Positions 53,095 through 61,971 of a DNA stretch of 64,000 bases are shown here, piece after piece. Every line of letters starts with the position of its first letter. Positions within the stretch are counted from its first letter, which is position 1. The notes under the pieces are model-generated. The model saw only the letters and a list, made by a program, of their open reading frames with translations, had not been told where the DNA came from and did not search any database. A program made the translations under genes and the position numbers. This DNA comes from Butyrivibrio sp. (GTDB taxonomy: Bacteria > Bacillota > Clostridia > Lachnospirales > Lachnospiraceae). The stretch covers positions 88,810 to 152,809 of the forward strand of contig SVFY01000005.1 in assembly GCA_015056625.1 (NCBI GenBank). The letters are read 5' to 3'.

Positions 53095-53382
53095 ATGATG
53101 AATATGAACCTTCAATTTTTTGCTCATAAGAAGGGTGTTGGATCTACTAAGAACGGTAGAGATTCAGAATCCAAGAGACTTGGAGCAAAAAGAGCTGATG
53201 GACAATTCGTAAAGGCTGGTAATATTTTATACAGACAGCGCGGAACACACATTCATCCAGGTGTAAATGTTGGAATCGGTAGCGATGACACACTCTTTGC
53301 ACTTGTTGATGGTATTCTTAGATTTGAGCGCAAGGGCAGAGACAGAAAGCAGGCCAGCGTTCATCCTGTAGAGAATAAGTAA
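53095..53382 (+). CDS. rpmA: 50S ribosomal protein L27 (with Prp-cleaved N-terminal extension)
   Basis: This 95-residue L27 carries the Firmicutes-type extension ending NLQFFA, with cleavage expected before HKKG, exposing the segment that reaches the peptidyl transferase centre. The body has [17 protein letters not shown] and the [11 protein letters not shown] signature. GGAGGG (53081-53086) serves ATG 53095; the next ATG at 53098 is an alternative. Confidence 0.97.
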   Translation: MMNMNLQFFAHKKGVGSTKNGRDSESKRLGAKRADGQFVKAGNILYRQRGTHIHPGVNVGIGSDDTLFALVDGILRFERKGRDRKQASVHPVENK

Positions 53383-53394
53383 TTTGTTTTTATC

Positions 53395-53431
53395 AGGCTT
53401 CAAACATTGTTCGTTTGAAGCCTATTTTTTT
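53395..53431 (+). terminator. Intrinsic terminator after rpmA
   Basis: A perfect 11-bp stem, AGGCTTCAAAC (53395-53405) with GTTTGAAGCCT (53413-53423), is followed by a run of seven T. Confidence 0.92.
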
Positions 53432-53453
53432 CAAAACATATTGAGGTAAACAT

Positions 53454-54809
53454 ATGCCTGTATTTGTTGATAAAGCAAGAATATTCATTCAAAGCGGAAA
53501 AGGTGGCGATGGCCATATCTCTTTTCGCCGTGAAAAATATGTGCCAAACGGAGGCCCGGATGGTGGCGATGGTGGAAAAGGCGGAGATATCATCTTTGCT
53601 GTAGATAAGGGAATCAACACCCTTGCAGATTTCCATTATGGTGGCAAGTATAAAGCAGAAAATGGTGAAGATGGAAATAAGAGGAGGATGCATGGTAAAA
53701 ATGGATCCGACCTCATTATCAATGTACCTGAAGGTACAGTTATAAAGGAAGCAGAGAGCGGTAAAGTTATCGCTGATATGAGTGGTGAAAATACAAGAGC
53801 AGTTATACTTAAGGGCGGCAAAGGCGGAAACGGCAACATGCATTACGCAACATCTACAATGCAGGCTCCAAAATATGCCCAGCCTGGACAGCCTTCAATG
53901 GAGCTTGAAGTTCTTTTGGAGCTTAAGGTTATTGCAGATGTAGGACTTGTGGGATTTCCTAATGTTGGAAAGTCCACATTCCTTTCAAAAGTATCAAACG
54001 CAAAGCCCAAAATTGCCAATTATCATTTCACAACATTGTCTCCAATACTTGGAGTAGTTGATCTTGATGATGCCAAAGGCTTTGTAGTAGCTGATATTCC
54101 AGGACTTATTGAGGGCGCTTCAGATGGAGCAGGCCTTGGACATGAGTTTTTACGCCACATTGAGAGAACCAGAATGATGATCCATGTGGTTGATGCCGCA
54201 TCTACTGAGGGCAGAGACCCACTTGAGGACCTTGAGGCAATAAATAACGAACTTGAGCGTTACAACGCGGATATCACCAAAAAGAAACAGGTTATCGCAG
54301 CTAACAAGATCGACATGCTTCCTGAGGGTGAAGATTCAGAAATAATTAAGAAGATCAAAGAAAAGTATGAGCCCCTTGGGGTTAAAGTCTTTGCAACATC
54401 CACCCTTACTGGAAAAGGCATAAAAGACTTGTTATACTATGTAAGTAGGACCCTTTCTGAAACTGAATCTGAGCCTTTAGTCTTTGAGCAGGAATATTTC
54501 CCTGAGCAGGAACTTAAAAACCTTGATGAATCATTCAGTGTTTACTATGACAGCGAAGAAGCTGAGTACGTTATTGAAGGTCCTAAGATTGAAAAGATGC
54601 TAGGTTACACCAATCTTGAATCTGAGAAGGGCTTTGCATTCTTCCAGAAATTCCTTGCTGATAATGGAATCCTTGATGAGCTTGAGAAGCTCCATATTGG
54701 CGAGGGCGATACAGTAAGAATGTATGGCTACAGCTTTGAGTATTACAGAAATGCAGATACACAGCCTATTGAAGATTCAGATGACGATGAATATGAGGAT
54801 GAAGAATAA
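53454..54809 (+). CDS. obgE: GTPase Obg/CgtA
   Basis: This 451-residue ribosome-assembly GTPase has a Gly-rich Obg fold (KGGDGHISFRREK, GGDGGKGGD), G domain with GFPNVGKSTF (P-loop), DIPGLIEGAS (switch II) and NKID, and a C-terminal OCT domain followed by an acidic tail (DSDDDEYEDEE). It acts in 50S biogenesis and stress control. The last base is shared with the yhbY start. Confidence 0.96.
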   Translation: MPVFVDKARIFIQSGKGGDGHISFRREKYVPNGGPDGGDGGKGGDIIFAVDKGINTLADFHYGGKYKAENGEDGNKRRMHGKNGSDLIINVPEGTVIKEAESGKVIADMSGENTRAVILKGGKGGNGNMHYATSTMQAPKYAQPGQPSMELEVLLELKVIADVGLVGFPNVGKSTFLSKVSNAKPKIANYHFTTLSPILGVVDLDDAKGFVVADIPGLIEGASDGAGLGHEFLRHIERTRMMIHVVDAASTEGRDPLEDLEAINNELERYNADITKKKQVIAANKIDMLPEGEDSEIIKKIKEKYEPLGVKVFATSTLTGKGIKDLLYYVSRTLSETESEPLVFEQEYFPEQELKNLDESFSVYYDSEEAEYVIEGPKIEKMLGYTNLESEKGFAFFQKFLADNGILDELEKLHIGEGDTVRMYGYSFEYYRNADTQPIEDSDDDEYEDEE

Positions 54810-55117
54810 TGACATTAACCAGTAAACAAAGAGCATATTTAAAGAGTCTTGCTGCAGACCTTGACCCTGTTTTTCAGATAGGAAAAGGCAGCGTTACTCC
54901 GGAAGTTATAGATGCGATAGCAGAAGCTTTTAATACCCATGAGCTTATCAAGATAACTGTATTAAAGAACTGCCTTGATGACGTAAAAGAGGTAGCCATA
55001 ACAGTTTCAGAAAGGTCAAGATCAGTCCTTGTTCAGGTAATAGGCAGAAGATTTGTGCTTTACAAGCCATTCAAGGATGATCCAAAGATCATTTTACCAA
55101 AGAGCAAGAAGAACTAA
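54809..55117 (+). CDS. yhbY: YhbY-family (CRM domain) RNA-binding protein
   Basis: This 102-residue CRM-domain protein begins LTSKQRAYLKSLAADLDP and has GKGSVTPEVI with the Gly-rich loop (KIG/GKG) that binds pre-50S particles. It overlaps obgE by one base; the obg-yhbY-nadD-yqeK-rsfS order is standard in Firmicutes. Confidence 0.94.
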   Translation: MTLTSKQRAYLKSLAADLDPVFQIGKGSVTPEVIDAIAEAFNTHELIKITVLKNCLDDVKEVAITVSERSRSVLVQVIGRRFVLYKPFKDDPKIILPKSKKN

Positions 55118-55142
55118 GTCAACATACTAATGGAGGCACAAT

Positions 55143-55751
55143 ATGGAATGCAGAAAAATTGGTATTCTCGGCGGAACTTTTGATCCAATCCATAATGCTC
55201 ACCTTCTTCTTGGTGAGGCTGCAAGAGAACAGTTTGGTCTGGACAGGATAATCTTTATTCCCAATAATCTTGCACATCTGATCAACAGAAAAGAAGTCAC
55301 AAACGGCGATATCCGTTATCAGATGGTAAAGATGGCTATCTCTGACAATCCATATTTCACCTGCTCAAGGCTTGAAATCGATAAACCTGAAGGCATTTAT
55401 ACCTATGATACTATTCAGGAGCTTAAGCTCATGTATCCCGGAGATGAGCTCTATCTGATTCTGGGCGGAGATTCCATTATCGGAATAGATACCTGGTATA
55501 ATGCAAAAGAGCTTCTTCAGTCATGTATAATACTGGCTGCTGTAAGAGCTGATGATGATATCGCTGCACTTGATAAAAAGCAAAGAGAATTAGCCACCAG
55601 ATTTGGCGCAGATATAAGGCTCATGACCTTTAACAGGATTGATATTTCCTCAACTGATATCAGGCAGAGGGTTAAAACCGGTCGTTCTGTAAGATACCTT
55701 ATGCCTGAACAGTGTATTGAATTCATGTGCATAAAGGGGCTGTATCGATGA
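55143..55751 (+). CDS. nadD: Nicotinate-nucleotide adenylyltransferase NadD
   Basis: This 202-residue enzyme adenylates nicotinate mononucleotide in NAD synthesis. GGTFDPIHNAHL carries the nucleotidyltransferase HxGH-type motif (here HNAH), with the downstream ISSTDIRQRV loop. TGGAGG precedes ATG 55143. Its 3' end overlaps yqeK by four bases. Confidence 0.95.
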   Translation: MECRKIGILGGTFDPIHNAHLLLGEAAREQFGLDRIIFIPNNLAHLINRKEVTNGDIRYQMVKMAISDNPYFTCSRLEIDKPEGIYTYDTIQELKLMYPGDELYLILGGDSIIGIDTWYNAKELLQSCIILAAVRADDDIAALDKKQRELATRFGADIRLMTFNRIDISSTDIRQRVKTGRSVRYLMPEQCIEFMCIKGLYR

Positions 55752-56332
55752 AGACCATAGAAATATCCCAGAAACTGCGAAAATCTCTGGAAAAAGAGCT
55801 AAAACCTGACAGATTCGACCATACTCTTGGTGTAGCTTACACTGCTGCAAATATGGCATTTATTCATGGTGCGGATGTAGAAAAAGCTCTTATTGCCGGT
55901 TTCCTTCATGACTGTGCTAAATGCATGTCCCATGAAGAGCAGATCAAGATCTGCGAAAAGAACAAGATCGATATATCAGAAGTAGAAAGAAGAAATCACT
56001 CACTATTACATGCAAAAGTTGGGATGTATCTTGCCCGTACAAAATATGACGTATATGATACGGACATTTTAAATGCTATCAGATGGCATACCACAGGAAG
56101 AGAGGATATGTCTCTTCTTGAAAAGATCATATATATTGCAGACTTTATCGAGCCCAATAGAAAACCTTTAGAAGATATGGAGACTATCAGGCAGGAAGCT
56201 TATACTGATATTGATAAATGTCTTGCCCATATCCTGCATAATTCTGTAATATATCTTAAGACAATAGGTAAAGAAATAGACGATGCCACAATGATCGCCT
56301 ATGAGTATTATAAAGACAAATATAATGATTAA
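55748..56332 (+). CDS. yqeK: HD-domain hydrolase YqeK (Ap4A hydrolase type)
   Basis: This 194-residue HD-superfamily metal-dependent hydrolase has FDHTLGVAYTA (first His), LHDCAK (HD) and later HAKVG and IRWHT. YqeK proteins split diadenosine tetraphosphate symmetrically. ATG 55748 is chosen because AAAGGGG (55733-55739) lies eight bases upstream; an in-frame GTG at 55727 falls inside nadD without a ribosome binding site. Confidence 0.92.
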   Translation: MKTIEISQKLRKSLEKELKPDRFDHTLGVAYTAANMAFIHGADVEKALIAGFLHDCAKCMSHEEQIKICEKNKIDISEVERRNHSLLHAKVGMYLARTKYDVYDTDILNAIRWHTTGREDMSLLEKIIYIADFIEPNRKPLEDMETIRQEAYTDIDKCLAHILHNSVIYLKTIGKEIDDATMIAYEYYKDKYND

Positions 56333-56341
56333 GAGGTGTAC

Positions 56342-56704
56342 ATGTCAGATTTAGAAAATTCAAAGAAAATGGCTGCGCTTGCTGTAGATGCACTAGAGGA
56401 CAGAAAAGGTGAAGATATCAAGGTTTTGGATATCAGTAGCATTTCTACCCTTGGAGATTATTTTATAATAGCTGCAGGAACAAACAGAAATCAGGTCCAG
56501 GCTCTTGCTGATAATGTTCAGGAGAAGCTTGGAAGAGAAGGTTTTCTTACTAAAAACGTAGAAGGCTACGATGGTGCCAACTGGATCCTTTTGGATTTTG
56601 GTGATATAATTGTCCACGTTTTTGACAGTGAAAACAGGATCTTTTATGATCTTGAGAGAATCTGGAGAGACGGAAAGGTTGTAGATGCATCAGACCTTAA
56701 ATAA
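56342..56704 (+). CDS. rsfS: Ribosome silencing factor RsfS
   Basis: This 120-residue RsfS/YbeB binds L14 and blocks subunit joining under starvation. Motifs are DISSISTLGDYFIIAAG and WILLDFGDIIVHVF, ending in ERIWRDG. ATG 56342 fits AGAGGTG (56332-56338); the in-frame GTG at 56336 lies inside that site. A terminator closes the block. Confidence 0.94.
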   Translation: MSDLENSKKMAALAVDALEDRKGEDIKVLDISSISTLGDYFIIAAGTNRNQVQALADNVQEKLGREGFLTKNVEGYDGANWILLDFGDIIVHVFDSENRIFYDLERIWRDGKVVDASDLK

Positions 56705-56734
56705 CGTTTTCTTAGATTTTTAAAGGCAAAAAAT

Positions 56735-56772
56735 ATCCGCTAACAATATGATTTGTTAGCGGATTTTTATTT
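56735..56772. terminator. Bidirectional terminator between rsfS and lexA
   Basis: A perfect 12-bp stem, ATCCGCTAACAA (56735-56746) with TTGTTAGCGGAT (56753-56764), has a six-base loop with an A-run upstream and T-run downstream, serving both convergent genes. Confidence 0.92.
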
Positions 56773-56776
56773 TATA

Positions 56777-57394
56777 TTAGTAAAATCTCATAACTCCAAA
56801 TACCTTGCCAAGGATCTTGCAGTCATCAACAATAATGGGATCCATGGTATCATTCTCAGGCTGAAGTCTGATGTGGCCCTCCTCCTTGTAGAAAGTCTTG
56901 ACAGTAGCAGAGTCGTCTATTAGAGCTACTACCTGATCTCCATTTTTTGCAGTATTACAAACCTGAACAAAAAGCTTGTCCCCGTTGTAAATACCTGCAT
57001 TGATCATTGAATCACCCTTTACATTGAGTATAAAAGCATCTGAACCCTTAGGACACATCTCAGCTGGAATAGGGATATAAGAATCAATATTCTCTTCAGC
57101 CAGGATAGGAGTTCCTGCAGCTACCTGACCTATAACAGGAATGCTGACGATCTCGGTTCTAACCATATTAAAGCCGTCATCGCAGATCTCAATTGCCCTA
57201 GGCTTGGTAGGATCTCGTCTTATGTATCCATTTTTTTCCAAAGTTTCAAGATGGGAATGAACAGATGAAGTGGACTTGAGATTAACCGCTTTACAAATAT
57301 CCCTTACAGCTGGTGGAAAACCTCGTGAGAGTGTCTGTTCCTTGATATATTCAAGAATTTCTTGCTGTTTGGGTGAAATCTTACCTTTTGACAT
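56777..57394 (-). CDS. lexA: SOS repressor LexA
   Basis: This 205-residue LexA has an N-terminal winged helix (SPKQQEILEYIKE, STSSVHSHLETLE), self-cleavage site Ala93-Gly94 (QVAAGTP), catalytic Ser129 (KGDSM) and Lys166 (SATVKTF). RecA-stimulated autocleavage induces the SOS regulon. The start is ATG 57394 with AGGAGG upstream; a longer in-frame opening to 57442 has no ribosome binding site. It is divergent from a YneA-like division inhibitor, as in Bacillus. Confidence 0.96.
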   Translation of the reverse strand: MSKGKISPKQQEILEYIKEQTLSRGFPPAVRDICKAVNLKSTSSVHSHLETLEKNGYIRRDPTKPRAIEICDDGFNMVRTEIVSIPVIGQVAAGTPILAEENIDSYIPIPAEMCPKGSDAFILNVKGDSMINAGIYNGDKLFVQVCNTAKNGDQVVALIDDSATVKTFYKEEGHIRLQPENDTMDPIIVDDCKILGKVFGVMRFY

Positions 57395-57431
57395 AGGCCC
57401 CTCCTGATATATGAATCTCTTACTAAAGAAA

Positions 57432-57460
57432 GTATAGCACATTCATATGAATTAATGCAA
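57432..57460 (-). promoter_or_regulatory. lexA promoter with internal palindrome
   Basis: On the minus strand, TTGCAT (57460-57455) and TATACT (57437-57432) are 18 bases apart. The spacer contains a perfect 12-bp palindrome, ATTCATATGAAT (57441-57452), a possible operator. Confidence 0.55.
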
Positions 57461-57466
57461 ATGTTT

Positions 57467-57554
57467 GTTCGGAAAATATGTTCGAAAAAATGTTGACAAC
57501 AGAAAATATGTTCGATATTATATTTGTAGAACAATTGTTCGCAACAAACGTTCG
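57467..57554 (+). promoter_or_regulatory. SOS promoter/operator region of the yneA-like gene
   Basis: TTGACA (57493-57498) and TATTAT (57516-57521) are 17 bases apart. A perfect palindrome, GAACAATTGTTC (57529-57540), matches the Firmicutes LexA box and covers the predicted start site. Four more GTTCG half-sites lie at 57467, 57480, 57510 and 57550. Confidence 0.75.
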
Positions 57555-57569
57555 TATGGAGGAATCATA

Positions 57570-57989
57570 ATGAGTGATGCAATGAGAGCCGCTGCAAGTT
57601 TATATAATGATCCAAGATATTTTAGCGCAAGTGAAGTACGCATACGTAAAAACAAGATCAGAAGAGCAAGGATCTTCAGAAGACAGGTTTTTCTTCTTTT
57701 CGCTGCAATAGCCGTTCTCATTTTTACTGGTATATTATTTGCATCAACAATAAAATCCCAGGCCCAGTCTGATGACTTTGTGCCAAGTTTCAAATATTAC
57801 AAGACTGTAACTGTACATACAGATGACAATATGTTGTCTATAGCAAAAGAGAACTACTCATCTGATCATTACCATGATGTTGATTCATATATCACAGAGA
57901 TCTGCTCCATCAATAACATTTCAGATCCTGACAGGATAAGTGCTGGTGAGAAAATTGTGATCCCATATTATTCCGAGGAATTTAAGTAA
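57570..57989 (+). CDS. YneA-like LysM cell-division inhibitor
   Basis: This 139-residue protein has a basic N-terminus, a single membrane segment (residues 42-60) and an extracytoplasmic LysM-like domain (TVHTDDNMLSIAKENY to GEKIVIPYY). Its size, topology and divergent position next to lexA match YneA, which delays septation during SOS. ATG 57570 follows ATGGAGGA. A LexA-type box overlaps its promoter. Sequence identity to YneA is low, so the name rests mostly on context. Confidence 0.75.
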   Translation: MSDAMRAAASLYNDPRYFSASEVRIRKNKIRRARIFRRQVFLLFAAIAVLIFTGILFASTIKSQAQSDDFVPSFKYYKTVTVHTDDNMLSIAKENYSSDHYHDVDSYITEICSINNISDPDRISAGEKIVIPYYSEEFK

Positions 57990-58047
57990 CTTTACTTATC
58001 TATTTTTCTCCTGTGATTTAAGCTATAATAGGTCACAGGAGAATAAT

Positions 58048-59574
58048 ATGAAATTATCGAGCTTATTAAAATACAATTCTATAGTTATTCAGTGTCATGA
58101 TAATCCTGATGCAGACGCCATCTGCTCAGGATATGTTTTATATAGATATTTCAAATCTCACGATAAGAAGGTGAGATTTGTCTATTCTGGCAATTTTGAG
58201 ATCAGTAAGAGTAATCTTGTCTATCTTATAAAGAAACTCCACATACCAATTGAATACGTAACTTCATTGAAGGCTAAACCGGATCTCCTCCTAATGACAG
58301 ATTGTCAGTACGGAGAGGGGAACGTCAAAAAGTTTCCCGCTAAGGATATAGCTGTTATCGATCATCATCAGGTATCTGCAAATCTGCCAGGACAAAACGA
58401 GGTAAGGAGTAATCTGGGCAGTTCCTGTACGGTAATCTGGTATCTTCTTAAGGTGGATAATGAAGAGAAGATTATTGATAAGAAGGTTGCTACTGCCTTG
58501 TATTATGGTCTTTACTCAGATACCAACGCATTTTCTGAGATTTCACACCCTTTAGACCGTGATATGATCGACTCATTGGATTACGACAAGTCACTTATCC
58601 TAAAGCTCAAGAACATGAACCTTACCCTTAAAGAGGCTAAAATAGCCGGAGTTGCAATGCTTGGGGTTGAATACCACAAGGATAATCACTACGCAATACT
58701 TAGAAGCGAGCCTTGTGATCCTAATATTTTAGGCCTTATTGGGGATTTTATCGTCGGTGTGGATACAGTTGATGTTTGCATAGTATACAGCGTTCTTTCC
58801 TTTGGAATCAAGTTTTCCATAAGAAGCTGTGTACCAGAGACAAGAGCTGATGAACTTGCGTCGTTTATTTCAAATAAAATCGGTTCAGGTGGCGGTCACA
58901 CGGAGAAGGCTGGAGGCCTTTTAAAAAATGAGCTCATCAAGAAGTGTTATCCCAATTACAATGTTCTTGATGAGGATTCATCAGAATTTTCAATATCAAA
59001 TATAATCCAGTCCCGAATGAATGATTATTTTGAAAACTCAACCATAATCTATGCCAATAAGACTAAACTTGATACTTCATCCATGACCAAGTATGTAAGG
59101 ACTCCTCTGGTAGTAGGTTATGTCAAGCCGCAGAATCTTATTCCTTCCGGTAATATGGCCATAATACGTACTTTAAAGGGTGATAATAATATTGAGATCA
59201 AGGACAATACTGTTCTGATAATTGGCAATTCAGGAGATGTTTCTGTAATAACAGAAGAAAAGTTAAATAGTGCTTATACAGTAACCGGGAAAAAGTTTAA
59301 ACTAAACGTCGATTATACTCCTACGATCAAAAATGCAGATACAGGTAGGATCATTTCCCTTATGCCAGAGGCAAAAGGCTGCATATCAACGGGAGAGATA
59401 AATGTTTATGCAAAGAAGCTTAACAGCTTTACCAAGGTTTTCCCTTACTGGGATGAATACAGTTATATGATCGGTAAAAAGGGCGATTATATAGCTGTAA
59501 GTGTCGATGATCCACATGATATTTTTATAATAGAAAAGGCCTTCTTTAAGAAGACCTATAATATAGCTAAGTGA
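58048..59574 (+). CDS. DHH-family phosphoesterase (NrnA-like) with C-terminal extension
   Basis: This 508-residue protein has an N-terminal DHH domain with HDNPDADAICSG (metal-binding aspartates), MTDCQ, and VIDHHQV (the DHH motif). A DHHA1 substrate-binding segment, GSGGGHTEKAGG, lies near residue 280. NrnA-type enzymes degrade nanoRNA or pAp; others cleave c-di-AMP products. About 190 extra residues follow, with no recognised domain, so the substrate could differ. Its stop is three bases from the convergent recombinase stop. Confidence 0.82.
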   Translation: MKLSSLLKYNSIVIQCHDNPDADAICSGYVLYRYFKSHDKKVRFVYSGNFEISKSNLVYLIKKLHIPIEYVTSLKAKPDLLLMTDCQYGEGNVKKFPAKDIAVIDHHQVSANLPGQNEVRSNLGSSCTVIWYLLKVDNEEKIIDKKVATALYYGLYSDTNAFSEISHPLDRDMIDSLDYDKSLILKLKNMNLTLKEAKIAGVAMLGVEYHKDNHYAILRSEPCDPNILGLIGDFIVGVDTVDVCIVYSVLSFGIKFSIRSCVPETRADELASFISNKIGSGGGHTEKAGGLLKNELIKKCYPNYNVLDEDSSEFSISNIIQSRMNDYFENSTIIYANKTKLDTSSMTKYVRTPLVVGYVKPQNLIPSGNMAIIRTLKGDNNIEIKDNTVLIIGNSGDVSVITEEKLNSAYTVTGKKFKLNVDYTPTIKNADTGRIISLMPEAKGCISTGEINVYAKKLNSFTKVFPYWDEYSYMIGKKGDYIAVSVDDPHDIFIIEKAFFKKTYNIAK

Positions 59575-59577
59575 GTA

Positions 59578-60642
59578 CTATTTCTTATTTTCTCTTAGTT
59601 TGACCATTCTGGCTGCCCGGCGTCTGTTTTCATCATCCTGGGCTGCATAGTGTTTACGGGTTGTATTGACATCCTTGTGTCCAAGAACGTCTGCAACAAG
59701 ATAAATGTCTCCGGATTCTTTATAAAGATTTGTGCCAAAAGTGCTTCTGAGCTTATGAGGAGTGATCTTCTTAAGCGTAGTGACATTTCTGGCATATTTT
59801 TTTACAAGATTTTCTACAGACCTTACAGTGATCCGCTTATTTTGAAGAGATAAGAACAGAGCCTTTTCGCTGCCTTCACAGGGAATAATGAGTTTTCGCT
59901 GTTCAAGGTAATCTATAAGAGCATCCTTAACTTCATCAGGGAAATAGACGACAGTGTTATAGCCACCCTTTCTATGGATACTAAGGCCATTATTTTCAAA
60001 GTCTATGTCATCAATATCTATTCCCACGCACTCAGAGACACGAAGCCCAGTACCTAAAAGAAGAGTAAGTATGGCCACATCGCGAAGTTTGGTCTTTTCG
60101 TGGTATTTTAGCTGCGATTTTGTAAGCTTCTCGCCAGCCTCAACCTGATCAAGAAGTGTTGCCACTTCATTGGGCTCTAGCCTTATGATCTCATGTTCAT
60201 GGAGCTTGGGCATGTTGACCAGTTCTGCAGTATTTCTCTTTATCATCTCTGATTTATAGAAATAGTCATACATTCTGCGAAGAGCAGACATTTTTCTCTT
60301 TTTTCCCTGCTCAGCGTTTGTAATCTCTTTTTCGCCCTTCTCATAGAGGGAGAGATATTCCATATACTCCTCGAGATCTTCCCTTTCTATCATATCAAGG
60401 ACATCTATCTGGTAATCCTTAATATCAATCCTGGAAAGAGCAGTGTTCTGGCTATGGAGAAATTCAAAGAAAACGCGGATATCATAAGCATAACCAAGTC
60501 TGGTCCTTGGGGAAGTAGTGGGTTCAATACCTCTAAAGAACTGTCTGCAGAATCTTGGCAGATCATCCAGGACCTCACGCATTTTTAAGATATTTACTTT
60601 GTCTTGTTCCTCATAATACTTGTCATAATTGCTGTTATTCAT
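59578..60642 (-). CDS. Tyrosine recombinase (XerC/D/S-type)
   Basis: This 354-residue site-specific recombinase has a full catalytic set: Arg in GTGLRVSE, Lys in the HRKGG hairpin, His-x-x-Arg in HKLRSTFG, His in LGHKDV and nucleophile Tyr in TRKHYA. The N-terminal SAM-like core-binding domain includes YDIRVFFEFL. Length and shape resemble XerS-type single recombinases. It could be the chromosome dimer resolvase or control a local site; no dif sequence was recognised nearby. A TATAAT element sits six bases from its ATG, implying a leaderless message. Confidence 0.88.
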   Translation of the reverse strand: MNNSNYDKYYEEQDKVNILKMREVLDDLPRFCRQFFRGIEPTTSPRTRLGYAYDIRVFFEFLHSQNTALSRIDIKDYQIDVLDMIEREDLEEYMEYLSLYEKGEKEITNAEQGKKRKMSALRRMYDYFYKSEMIKRNTAELVNMPKLHEHEIIRLEPNEVATLLDQVEAGEKLTKSQLKYHEKTKLRDVAILTLLLGTGLRVSECVGIDIDDIDFENNGLSIHRKGGYNTVVYFPDEVKDALIDYLEQRKLIIPCEGSEKALFLSLQNKRITVRSVENLVKKYARNVTTLKKITPHKLRSTFGTNLYKESGDIYLVADVLGHKDVNTTRKHYAAQDDENRRRAARMVKLRENKK

Positions 60643-60648
60643 GCAATT

Positions 60649-60657
60649 ATTATATCA
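60649..60657 (-). promoter_or_regulatory. Extended -10 promoter giving a leaderless recombinase transcript
   Basis: On the minus strand TGATATAAT (60657-60649) is a perfect extended -10. Six bases (AATTGC) separate it from ATG 60642, so transcription should begin at or next to the start codon. No ribosome binding site is present. Confidence 0.6.
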
Positions 60658-60795
60658 TAGATAAGAAACCCTATTATACTAATTATTGTATGAAATAACG
60701 ATTATTGCATAAATATAGTGCTTTTATATTGATAGGACCCTGTGCAAAATGATAAGATAATTTCGTTCCATTTAGTTTTGGGGGTTTAGTATAAG

Positions 60796-61914
60796 TTGGG
60801 CACAAGAGCAAATTATAGAAAAAAAGATGGATCAAGGCTTTCAGCTTCTGAATATAGAAAAAGAAGGAAAAGGGAGATATATTTTCATATAAGCCTGGTG
60901 GTTTTAGTTCCTATACTTCTTATTTCATCAATTCTCGTTATAATCCACAGGGTAAAGGTTAATAAAAAGTCAGATATTCAGCCTGTAGTAGTTGAAAATT
61001 CTACAGAGGAACTTAGCATAATCGACACAGTAGTAGAGGATGTTGAGTTAGAAGAGGAAAGTCCATATCTGATAAAATCCACTGATTCAGAAAGCTTCTG
61101 CGAAGGTTATGATTTCCAGATAGATTCTGACACAGTAGGCATCACCAGTGAAGAAGTATATAGTACATACGGCCTTTTGGTCAATTTGGATACTGGTAAA
61201 GTCATTGCTTCAAAAGAAGGTAATGTCACCATAAATCCAGCATCAATGACCAAAATTCTTACATTGCTTGTTGCTGTTGAGCATCTTGACAACATTGATA
61301 ATACTTTCACAATGACGCAGGAGATAGGGGATTACGTATTTAAGAACGATTGTAGCCAGGTTGGATTTCAAGTTGGTGAAGAAGTCCCGGTAAAAGACCT
61401 TTTATATGGCACAATTTTGCCATCTGGAGCAGATGCTGCAATGTGTCTGGCTGAATATATTGCTGGATCACAGGAAGCTTTTGTTGATATGATGAATGAT
61501 AAATTGGATGAGCTTGGCCTTTCTGATACAGCGCATTTTACCAATTGTATTGGAGTTTATGACAAGGATCATTACTGTACATTGCTTGATATGGCAATGA
61601 TATTAAAGGCTGCAGAAGAAAATGATCTTTGCCACGAAATCCTCAATGCAAGAACATATTTAACAACACCGACTGCAGAGCATCCAGAAGGCCTTCAGAT
61701 TTCCAACTGGTTTTTACGCAGAATTGAGGATAAAGATACTCATGGAGATGTTGTTGGAGCAAAAACAGGATTTGTAAATGAATCTGGTTGCTGCGGAGCA
61801 TCCTATGAAATTTCCAATGATGGAACGCACTATATATGTGTCACAGCAGATGCATGGAGCTCTTGGAGATGCATATATGACCAGGTTGATATATACAGCA
61901 CATTCTGTACCTGA
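60796..61914 (+). CDS. Membrane-anchored D-alanyl-D-alanine carboxypeptidase-type protein (PBP5/DacF family)
   Basis: This 372-residue S11-family penicillin-binding protein has an N-terminal cytoplasmic basic stretch, a membrane anchor (residues 31-52) and an acidic linker (60-95). The catalytic domain has Ser150-Met-Thr-Lys153, the second motif Ser210-Gly-Ala (PSGADA, where Ser-x-Asn is usual) and Lys323-Thr-Gly. It trims the terminal D-Ala of peptidoglycan stem peptides. There is no C-terminal PBP5-like amphipathic domain. It starts at TTG 60796. The motif-2 change may be a family variant. Confidence 0.85.
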   Translation: MGTRANYRKKDGSRLSASEYRKRRKREIYFHISLVVLVPILLISSILVIIHRVKVNKKSDIQPVVVENSTEELSIIDTVVEDVELEEESPYLIKSTDSESFCEGYDFQIDSDTVGITSEEVYSTYGLLVNLDTGKVIASKEGNVTINPASMTKILTLLVAVEHLDNIDNTFTMTQEIGDYVFKNDCSQVGFQVGEEVPVKDLLYGTILPSGADAAMCLAEYIAGSQEAFVDMMNDKLDELGLSDTAHFTNCIGVYDKDHYCTLLDMAMILKAAEENDLCHEILNARTYLTTPTAEHPEGLQISNWFLRRIEDKDTHGDVVGAKTGFVNESGCCGASYEISNDGTHYICVTADAWSSWRCIYDQVDIYSTFCT

Positions 61915-61927
61915 CCTGGTATTTCCA

Positions 61928-61971
61928 CATCTAACTATTCGTAAAACTGACGTTTTGCGAATAGTTAGATG
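61928..61971 (+). repeat. 20-bp inverted repeat covering a possible start codon
   Basis: Arms 61928-61947 (starting CATCTAACTATTCG) and 61952-61971 are complementary at 19 of 20 positions, with loop TGAC. The right arm ends in the ATG (61969-61971) that opens the following frame, and no T-run follows, so it is not a simple terminator. Confidence 0.8.

Noticed and set aside
60643..60795. dif-like recombination site next to the intact recombinase
   Set aside because: The region has loose ATTATTG repeats but nothing matching a Firmicutes dif or dif-SL core.
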